Part shown: in pieces, positions 5,772-10,161 of the stretch
Position numbering within the stretch: position 1 is the first letter of the stretch
Layout of the letters: each line of letters starts with the position of its first letter
NCBI GenBank assembly: GCA_029882955.1
Contig: JAOUJX010000125.1
Span: 1 to 10,161 of the forward strand
Origin: Gammaproteobacteria bacterium
GTDB lineage: Bacteria; Pseudomonadota; Gammaproteobacteria; GCA-001735895
Length of the DNA: 10,161 nt
Direction of reading: 5' to 3'
Program-made: the position numbers and the translations under genes
Notes under the pieces: generated by a model
Seen by the model: only the letters and a program-made list of their open reading frames with translations
The model's database searches: none
Told to the model about the DNA's origin: nothing

Positions 5772-7831
5772 TGAGTAGAGATCCTCGGTACGATATTTTA
5801 TTCGAGCCGGTGCAAATCGGCCCCGTCACCACCAAAAACCGTTTTTACCAGGTGCCGCATTGTAATACCCTCGGCCACGCCAGACCGCGCGCAGAAGCCG
5901 CAAATCGACGCGTCAAGGCCGAAGGTGGCTGGGGCGTGATTTGTACACAGGAAGTGGAAATTCATCCAAGTTCAGAGCTAACGCCTTATGTTGAAGGCCG
6001 ACTCTGGGATGACCTCGATATCCCACAGCATCGTTTGATGACCGATGCAGTACATGAATTTGGGTCGCTGGCTGGCATCGAGCTGGCTTATAACGCCAGT
6101 CATACGATGAATCATTACAGTCGCATAGTCCCTATGGCGCCCAGCGATGGCATAGTGCACGGCAACCAGCCGATACAGGCACGAGCGATGAATAGACGTG
6201 ATATTAAAAACTTGCGCCTGTGGCATGTCGAGGCGGCAAAGCGAGCGCGTCGAGCCGGGTACGATATTATTTATGTGTATGCCGCCCACGACATGAGCAT
6301 TCTGCAGCATTTCCTTAAACCACATTATAACCGTCGTAGTGATGAATACGGTGGTAGTCTCGAAAATCGTGTGCGCCTAAGTCGTGAAATTCTTACCGAT
6401 GTAAAAGAGGCGGTCGGCGATACCTGTGCCGTTGCGTTTCGTTTTGCAGTTGATGAATTACGTGGCCCGGATGGTTTGCAGGCCGAATGCGAAGGGCGTG
6501 ACGTGATCGGCATGCTCGCCGAAATTCCCGATCTCTGGGATGTCAATGTTAGCGACTGGAGTAACGATTCGGCTACTGCCCGATTTGAACCCAACGAGGG
6601 TTTTCAGGAGCCTTATACCGCGTTTGTAAAGTCGATGACGACAAAGCCGGTGGTCGGTGTCGGGCGTTTCACCTCGGCAGATGCGATGGTTTCGCAGATT
6701 AAACGCGGTGTCCTCGATTTGATCGGCGCAGCTCGACCGTCGATTGCCGATCCTTATTTACCCAATAAAATCGATGCAGGCCGCATTGATGATATCCGTG
6801 AATGTATTGGTTGCAATATCTGCGTCGCGCAGGACAACCTGGCCGCTCCAATTCGATGTACGCAAAACCCGACTCAGGGAGAAGAATGGAAACGCGACTG
6901 GCATCCAGAAAAAATACAGCCTGCTACCAGTGATGAGCAGGTGCTGGTGGTGGGAGCAGGGCCTGCCGGACTTGAATGTGCCATGCAACTTGGTAATAGA
7001 GGCTACGAAGTCATGCTTGCTGAAGCCGGAGAAGAACTCGGTGGCAGGGTGAACAGAGAAAGTCAGCTACCGGGGCTATCGAGCTATGTACGAGTTCGGG
7101 ATTATCGCGAATCTCAGATTGTGCAAAAGCCTAATATCCAGGTCTACAAAGACAATCGACTCAGTGCTGAAGATATTCTTGAACTCGATATCCCCCATGT
7201 GATCTGCGCTACCGGCTCGAGCTGGCGACGTGACGGGGTCGGGAAATACCATGCTTTTCCGATCGAGGGTCTGGATGGGGTTTCGGTCCTGACACCAGAC
7301 GATGTGATGGCCGGTGCCGAAATTAAGCAGCGCGTTTTAATTTATGACGACGATCACTATTATCTCGGCAGTACAATGGCAGAACTTTGTACGCAACAGG
7401 GTAAGCAGGTTTGCCTGGTCACGCCCGATAGTCTTATTTCAAGCTGGACAGAATATACGCTGGAGCAGGAGAAAATTCATGCCCGGCTATCGACTCTGGG
7501 CGTAGAGATGATCACGCTCCATGCTTTGCAATCTGTCAGTCCAGAACAGGCATCAATGGTCAGTGTTTATGATGCTAACCAGGTGCGCAAAATCGAATTT
7601 GATTCGTTGATTATGATCACGTCGCGAACGCCGGACAACGCCGTTTACCATGACTTGCTGGCGCACGAGAATAAATTTAAAACCCTGCTCGCAATCGGCG
7701 ACAGTGAAGCCCCGAGTACCGTTGCCGCTGCGGTATTTTCCGGGCATCTGGCAGCGCGGAACCTGGGGAGTGATGAGGATTTTTATACGCCGTTGTTTCG
7801 ACGGGAAATGCCGGGGCTGGCTAATGGGTGA
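5771..7831 (+). CDS. Trimethylamine/dimethylamine dehydrogenase-like flavoprotein with altered substrate cage
   Basis: A 686-residue member of the old-yellow-enzyme plus [4Fe-4S] family. The start DILFEPVQIG and NRFYQVPHC (23-31) match trimethylamine dehydrogenase (TMADH) almost exactly. C31 equals the cysteine that binds FMN covalently (C30). Catalytic Y169, H172 and D267 correspond to Y170, H173 and D266, and the arginine R222 to R224. The iron-sulfur ligands are C345, C348, C351 and C363. An ADP-binding fold begins with VLVVGAGPAGLE (391-402). Of the aromatic bowl Y60, W264, W355, only W263 remains; the others are E61 and D355. It lacks about 40 C-terminal residues of TMADH. It should oxidatively demethylate or deaminate an amine and pass electrons to an electron-transfer flavoprotein, but probably not trimethylamine. 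Its start lies in the Rieske stop codon. DgcA or StcD are more distant relatives. Confidence 0.88.
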   Translation: MSRDPRYDILFEPVQIGPVTTKNRFYQVPHCNTLGHARPRAEAANRRVKAEGGWGVICTQEVEIHPSSELTPYVEGRLWDDLDIPQHRLMTDAVHEFGSLAGIELAYNASHTMNHYSRIVPMAPSDGIVHGNQPIQARAMNRRDIKNLRLWHVEAAKRARRAGYDIIYVYAAHDMSILQHFLKPHYNRRSDEYGGSLENRVRLSREILTDVKEAVGDTCAVAFRFAVDELRGPDGLQAECEGRDVIGMLAEIPDLWDVNVSDWSNDSATARFEPNEGFQEPYTAFVKSMTTKPVVGVGRFTSADAMVSQIKRGVLDLIGAARPSIADPYLPNKIDAGRIDDIRECIGCNICVAQDNLAAPIRCTQNPTQGEEWKRDWHPEKIQPATSDEQVLVVGAGPAGLECAMQLGNRGYEVMLAEAGEELGGRVNRESQLPGLSSYVRVRDYRESQIVQKPNIQVYKDNRLSAEDILELDIPHVICATGSSWRRDGVGKYHAFPIEGLDGVSVLTPDDVMAGAEIKQRVLIYDDDHYYLGSTMAELCTQQGKQVCLVTPDSLISSWTEYTLEQEKIHARLSTLGVEMITLHALQSVSPEQASMVSVYDANQVRKIEFDSLIMITSRTPDNAVYHDLLAHENKFKTLLAIGDSEAPSTVAAAVFSGHLAARNLGSDEDFYTPLFRREMPGLANG

Positions 7832-7848
7832 TCCCTTTGATATTTTTT

Positions 7849-7855
7849 GTTAGAC
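7849..7855 (-). other. Half attC-like core site at the array boundary
   Basis: On the minus strand GTCTAAC fits the integron consensus RYYYAAC and is followed by AAAAAAT, three bases after the fabA-remnant stop codon, just where a cassette attC should begin. No matching GTTRRRY partner follows; the dehydrogenase gene ends 17 bases further on. It looks like the remaining half of a truncated attC. A 7-base degenerate match can occur by chance, so this rests mainly on its position. Confidence 0.4.
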
Positions 7856-7858
7856 CTC

Positions 7859-8221
7859 TTATTCATTCTTTCTATCAATTCTGTCAATTAAACCAACCCT
7901 TAGATCGGTAGCCTCATATATGGTGAGACCATTGTGTATAACAAAACCATCAGCAACTCCTAATGGCATAGGCTTTTTAAATATACGCTTTATATGTAAT
8001 TGATATTCAATAGAGCCTGCATCAGGATAAATTTGTCCACTAAACTTTACTTTTCCTACACCCAGCGCCCTACCTCTTCCCTTAAGTCCCGACCACCCTA
8101 AGAAAACACCTAGTAGTTGCCATAAAGCATCCAATCCCAAGCACCCAGGCATAACCGGATCTCCTTTAAAATGACAAGCAAAGAACCAATGGTCAGGTAA
8201 AATTCTTAGGCCAGCATCAAC
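7859..8221 (-). pseudogene. fabA: 5'-truncated fabA (3-hydroxydecanoyl-ACP dehydratase) remnant
   Basis: The frame encodes the last 120 residues of FabA, the bifunctional dehydratase/isomerase of unsaturated fatty acid synthesis. It reads RILPDHWFFACHFKGDPVMP, then GCLGLDALWQL, RALGVGKVKF and LYS-rich HIKRIFKK-type sequence, ending VGLIDRIDRKNE. The active-site histidine (CHF) and aspartate (GLDA) are retained 14 residues apart, as H70 and D84 in E. coli. The first 50 or so residues are missing: homology begins about 8221 inside the 3' end of another ORF in a different frame, and the frame is closed by TGA a few codons upstream. The only ATG falls after the catalytic histidine, so no active enzyme can start here. 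AT-rich composition and the core-like site after its stop suggest that it was carried on a cassette. Confidence 0.85.
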
Positions 8222-8403
8222 ATTACTTTCTCTTCATTTAATACAGCATTCTCTATGTTTGAAAATGGAATTTTTCTATTTTCAAAAAGTAATTCTTCTT
8301 TACTAATTCGAAGATATCCAATTTCGGGTTGTGACCATGATGTTGAACCATCTGGTTTTAATTCCAATTTCGAACAGCTAACTTTATCCGGGAAAGAGTT
8401 CAT
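8206..8403 (-). CDS. Hypothetical 65-residue cassette ORF, probably truncated
   Basis: ATG 8403-8401 lies six bases from the core of the adjacent attC, the usual place for a cassette gene, but no good ribosome site is visible between them. The product is hydrophilic with short alternating strands (GYLRISKEELLFENRKIPFS), has no signal peptide or membrane segment, and I do not recognise its family. Its last residues overlap the fabA remnant in another frame, and its TAA stop falls in fabA-derived sequence. The original C-terminus has therefore probably been replaced when the two pieces were joined. Whether a stable protein is made is doubtful. Confidence 0.5.
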   Translation of the reverse strand: MNSFPDKVSCSKLELKPDGSTSWSQPEIGYLRISKEELLFENRKIPFSNIENAVLNEEKVMLMLA

Positions 8404-8408
8404 TTAGA

Positions 8409-8468
8409 AAATAACGCTTGGCTAAATCGCCGAGCGGTAGCGAGGTCGATTTGAGCCACTGGTTAGAA
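8409..8468 (-). repeat. attC recombination site A (60 bp)
   Basis: Core-like ends are TTCTAAC (8468-8462) and GTTATTT (8415-8409) on the minus strand, both somewhat off consensus. The inner arms AAATCG and CGATTT, with a one-base bulge beside them and further GC pairing inside, form the folded attC hairpin. The interior is nearly identical to site B at 9404-9463: blocks of 15 and 18 bases match, separated by a single difference. Confidence 0.85.
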
Positions 8469-8480
8469 GTCATTTTATAC

Positions 8481-8879
8481 CTATTGCACTTGAAGAAGCT
8501 GATGAAATTTTTTCTCATTGATCGTTTTACCTTTTACCAAGACACCATTCATCAAAACTACAACTTGATCAGGCGCGAAAAACTCAAAGATATAAAACCA
8601 TAATTCATCGCCTTGATACCTTTTTTTTGTAAGGCGTACCGAAGTTAATTCTTGATTCGGATACTCTAATCTGGCGACACTGAGTGCTTCTGTCACTCCC
8701 AAAGGTGGTTCGCCTTTCCCTGGAACCCACTGAGGAAGAGACGACGCGGTATCATGTGGCACCGAATATACCCATATTTTATCGCTACTGAACTGAACGA
8801 AGGTTAAAATTACAGACCGGCTTTCCGACGCTTGAACGCCCGCTGATAATAAAATAATTACAAATATAATTAATCTCAT
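8481..8879 (-). CDS. Cassette-borne secreted protein of unknown function
   Basis: A 132-residue protein with a clear signal peptide: MRLIIFVIILLSAGVQA, cleavage likely after A17. The mature part of about 115 residues is polar, contains SLPQWVPGKGEPPLGVTEAL (47-66), and has an aromatic stretch ELWFYIFEFF (91-100) followed by APDQVVVLMNGVLVKGK. It has no cysteines in the mature part and no lipobox, so it should be a soluble periplasmic or exported protein. I do not recognise the family. The start codon lies 56 bases after the core site of the cassette, and the TAG stop is 12 bases before attC A. Nothing links it to the neighbouring cassettes beyond co-location. Confidence 0.7.
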   Translation of the reverse strand: MRLIIFVIILLSAGVQASESRSVILTFVQFSSDKIWVYSVPHDTASSLPQWVPGKGEPPLGVTEALSVARLEYPNQELTSVRLTKKRYQGDELWFYIFEFFAPDQVVVLMNGVLVKGKTINEKKFHQLLQVQ

Positions 8880-8929
8880 TAGAGTTATCTAACTATACAA
8901 GGTGTCTACTAATTGTGGGTAACACGGAG

Positions 8930-8995
8930 ATCTAACGCCCATTTAAACAGAGAGGCGCACTTGTGCGCCGAATCTGTTTGAAATGCTGGTTATAC
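8930..8995 (-). repeat. attC recombination site C (66 bp)
   Basis: On the minus strand it runs from GTATAAC (8995-8989) to GTTAGAT (8936-8930, a perfect GTTRRRY). The arms CATTTCAAACAGA and TCTGTTTAAATG pair apart from one extra C, the extrahelical base typical of attC, and the hairpin tip is GGCGCAC-AA-GTGCGCC. Sequence differs from sites A and B, so this cassette has a different origin. The upstream gene's TAA stop lies inside the first core. Confidence 0.88.
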
Positions 8996-9394
8996 GCTTT
9001 TAGATAAGTAGTATAAATAATCATCTTTGGCACTAGATTGCACTATCTCGCCAGCCTCTATACATTCCTTAAAATCTATTTTTATTTTTCCTGATTCAAC
9101 ATAAGATTGAAAATCTTTTATTTGTTCTCCAAAAATTGTAAGCCGCCATAAATCGAAGCCATCTATTCTTCCTTGGTCCCCATAGTCGTAGTCCACTGAT
9201 ATGTCACCGAAATCAAAACAACAGCCAATTCCATGGAACTCGTAAGTATACTTATCGATAGTACCGGTTCTTGGCGTTTTGTTATGTCGCCAACACATCG
9301 GTTGATCCACGTTTAATTTACCCTTCATTAGCTCTTCAGCTTTTAATACATTCTGAAGAAAAAAATTAATTAATTTATGAAGTTGATCGTTCAT
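8990..9394 (-). CDS. Cassette-borne acidic protein of unknown function
   Basis: A 134-residue soluble protein starting at ATG 9394, ten bases from the attC B core. A longer frame from TTG 9454 reads through attC B and is rejected. The N-terminal third is helical (MNDQLHKLINFFLQNVLKAE). The centre is cysteine- and aspartate-rich (YEFHGIGCCFDFGDISVDYD, residues 51-70) with DGFDLWRL at 78-85, and the C-terminus is acidic and helical. There is no signal peptide or transmembrane segment. The HGIGCC and DGFDxWRL pattern resembles small uncharacterised proteins common in integron cassettes; I think of the DUF6896 group but cannot confirm it. The TAA stop lies inside the core of attC C. Confidence 0.75.
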   Translation of the reverse strand: MNDQLHKLINFFLQNVLKAEELMKGKLNVDQPMCWRHNKTPRTGTIDKYTYEFHGIGCCFDFGDISVDYDYGDQGRIDGFDLWRLTIFGEQIKDFQSYVESGKIKIDFKECIEAGEIVQSSAKDDYLYYLSKSV

Positions 9395-9403
9395 TTTGTA
9401 TGC

Positions 9404-9463
9404 GTATAACGCCAGCCTAAATCGCCGAGCGCTAGCGAGGTCGATTTGAGGCACTGGTTAGGC
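9404..9463 (-). repeat. attC recombination site B (60 bp)
   Basis: On the minus strand it runs from GCCTAAC (9463-9457, perfect RYYYAAC) to GTTATAC (9410-9404). The arms CCTCAAATCG and CGATTTAGG pair with one extra C left out, and the tip CGCTAGCG is itself palindromic. It is nearly identical inside to site A, as in chromosomal integrons whose attC sites share a common type. The membrane-protein gene's TAA stop is inside the first core. Confidence 0.92.
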
Positions 9464-10057
9464 AGCACGTATGTGTTTCTCAACTTCTACTCCAATAGCA
9501 AAATGTTTAAAGAATGGAATAAAAACACCATAGTAAGCAAACACCCCAAAAAAGGCGAGACGCCAGGCTGGGAGGTTGCCTTTAACTTTTAAAGTGACAT
9601 TCGCAGCTAACGCGCCAGGTGTTGTGATTTTCGGATGTAGGCACAGGCCTATACCTGACCAAGTTGCTATAAACATAAATAAGAAAAGAATTGTGTATAG
9701 GGTATCTTTCGACGTTCCTGCTTTTCGCTCTATTAACCAACTTGATGGAATTCCTCCATTCTCTAGAACCAAGACCAATAAACATAATGGAATAGCAAAA
9801 ATACTCATCAGTAGTGGGCCGTCAATAAGAAAAGCTACCGCCCCTCTCCACCAAGGCGCTAATTCCTCGGAACCCTTTGACTTCTCATTTAAAGACGTAA
9901 TTAGCGGTATTAATAACAACGGCCATGACAAGAGAGTCCATGGGCTTAGAAAAACGCTGAGCATATTATTTGTGATACTAAAATGAAATCCTTTCGTTGA
10001 GAAAAGTACAACAATGCCAATCACGGCAAGGAAAGAAAGTTTTCTACGAAATGTCAT
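9458..10057 (-). CDS. Cassette-borne multi-pass membrane protein, RDD-like
   Basis: A 199-residue inner-membrane protein with about five hydrophobic segments (roughly 7-22, 34-53, 73-98, 120-140 and 166-183). WWRGAVAFLIDG (69-80) has the Arg and Asp of the first RDD helix, and TTPGALAANVTLKVKGNLPA (145-164) resembles the TPGKxLLGxxV segment late in RDD proteins; the usual basic residues there are partly missing. RDD proteins are poorly characterised, and some are linked to transport or stress. ATG 10057 lies three bases after a GTTAGGC core, so it was chosen over the in-frame TTG at 10105, which would read through that core. The stop is inside attC B. I am confident that it is a membrane protein and only moderately confident of the family. 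Confidence 0.75.
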   Translation of the reverse strand: MTFRRKLSFLAVIGIVVLFSTKGFHFSITNNMLSVFLSPWTLLSWPLLLIPLITSLNEKSKGSEELAPWWRGAVAFLIDGPLLMSIFAIPLCLLVLVLENGGIPSSWLIERKAGTSKDTLYTILFLFMFIATWSGIGLCLHPKITTPGALAANVTLKVKGNLPAWRLAFFGVFAYYGVFIPFFKHFAIGVEVEKHIRAA

Positions 10058-10060
10058 ACT

Positions 10061-10067
10061 GCCTAAC
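10061..10067 (-). other. Integron core site GTTAGGC at the start of the first visible cassette
   Basis: GTTAGGC on the minus strand is a perfect GTTRRRY core and lies three bases before the ATG of the membrane-protein cassette, so it marks the 5' boundary of that cassette. It should be the end of an attC or of attI. No RYYYAAC partner and no attC-like hairpin occur in the 94 bases between it and the window edge. Confidence 0.6.
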
Positions 10068-10161
10068 GAGGCTGTAGGAAAATTCGACTGGCGGATTGAT
10101 CCCAATTCGGCTTCTGCTTTTGTAAAATTCTACTCGCCATTTTTGTATTTTCTCCTTCCAT
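10068..10161. other. Right flank without a confident feature
   Basis: On the minus strand a frame open from the window edge encodes up to 32 residues (MEGENTKMASRILQ..., ending FLQPR) and stops with a TAG inside the core site. Its inner ATG at 10140 follows a GGAAGGAG ribosome-like sequence, so it may be a very short gene or the tail of a longer one. No tyrosine-recombinase motif and no attC fold are visible. Too little sequence is present to decide. Confidence 0.25.

Larger units (their letters stand above)
7849..10067 (-). mobile_element. Integron gene cassette array (three attC sites, all cassettes on the minus strand)
   Basis: Three attC sites of 60, 66 and 60 bp alternate with small ORFs that start soon after a core site and end at or shortly before the next attC. 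Cut points between G and TTRRRY give cassettes of about 657 bp (10066-9410), 474 bp (9409-8936) and 521 bp (8935-8415), then a degenerate unit from 8414 leftwards. Base composition is visibly AT-richer than the catabolic genes to the left. With this orientation the attI site and integrase would lie beyond the right edge. No integrase is visible, so a cluster of attC sites lacking an integrase is equally possible. Confidence 0.85.

Noticed and set aside
7820..7847. GGGTGATCCC followed by a T run as terminator of the catabolic operon
   Set aside because: Only three pairs form and the T run is several bases away; too weak to call.
8206..8212. GCCTAAG at the fabA junction as a relic attC core
   Set aside because: It matches only 6 of 7 bases and is explained as fabA coding sequence; no hairpin surrounds it.
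8884..8893. GTTATCTAAC, containing a second GTTAGAT on the minus strand
   Set aside because: It is a near-palindrome inside the cassette leader with no attC-length partner; the perfect core at 8930-8936 already closes site C.
9395..9454. N-terminal extension of the acidic cassette protein from a TTG
   Set aside because: It is a translation of the attC B site; the ATG at 9394 sits just behind the core, as in other cassettes.
8403..9470. The near-identical 60-bp repeats as a CRISPR or transposon end
   Set aside because: They are about 1 kb apart, lie behind genes, and carry RYYYAAC/GTTRRRY cores with a bulged hairpin, which fits attC and not CRISPR or IS ends.
10058..10105. N-terminal extension of the membrane protein from a TTG
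   Set aside because: It reads through the GTTAGGC core, and ATG 10057 directly behind the core is the usual cassette start.

Overview
The window comes from a Gram-negative bacterium, most likely a gammaproteobacterium. The Pot-type periplasmic transporter, the BetI-like regulator, a fabA remnant and a chromosomal-type integron cassette array all fit this; a marine habitat is only a guess. It has two unlike halves that meet near base 7,850.

Bases 1-7,831 hold an amine uptake and catabolism locus. On the minus strand, in reading order, are a BetI-like TetR repressor (3025-2342), a PotF-like periplasmic binding protein (2168-1062), an intrinsic terminator, and a PotG-like ABC ATPase (984-1) cut by the window edge; permease genes would be expected beyond it. 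Divergently on the plus strand is a tight three-gene operon: a class III omega-aminotransferase (3168-4550), a Rieske non-heme iron oxygenase with a carnitine/betaine-oxygenase type metal site (4572-5771), and a homologue of trimethylamine/dimethylamine dehydrogenase (5771-7831) overlapping the previous stop by one base. Similar palindromes sit over the putative -10 regions of both the catabolic operon and potF and are candidate operators for the repressor.

The simplest joint reading is import of a cationic amine, oxidative removal of N-methyl groups (Rieske enzyme for a quaternary amine, TMADH-like enzyme for the tertiary or secondary one), and transamination of a terminal primary amine. The substrate is unknown. 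In the TMADH-like protein two of the three aromatic cage residues that hold trimethylamine are acidic, and in the PotF-like protein two pocket serines are alanine, so the ligand is probably neither trimethylamine nor plain putrescine. An N-methylated diamine or polyamine is a reasonable guess. No Rieske reductase gene is present in the window.

Bases 7,849-10,067 are a visibly AT-richer array of integron gene cassettes, all read on the minus strand. Three complete attC sites (60, 66 and 60 bp) separate small ORFs directly behind core sites: an RDD-like membrane protein, an acidic protein of unknown function, a secreted protein of unknown function, and a 65-residue ORF. The last runs into a 5'-truncated fabA fragment, behind which a lone half core site lies 17 bases from the end of the dehydrogenase gene. 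This looks like the decayed distal end of an array whose integrase, if any, lies beyond the right edge. No RNA genes, CRISPR arrays or insertion sequences were seen.
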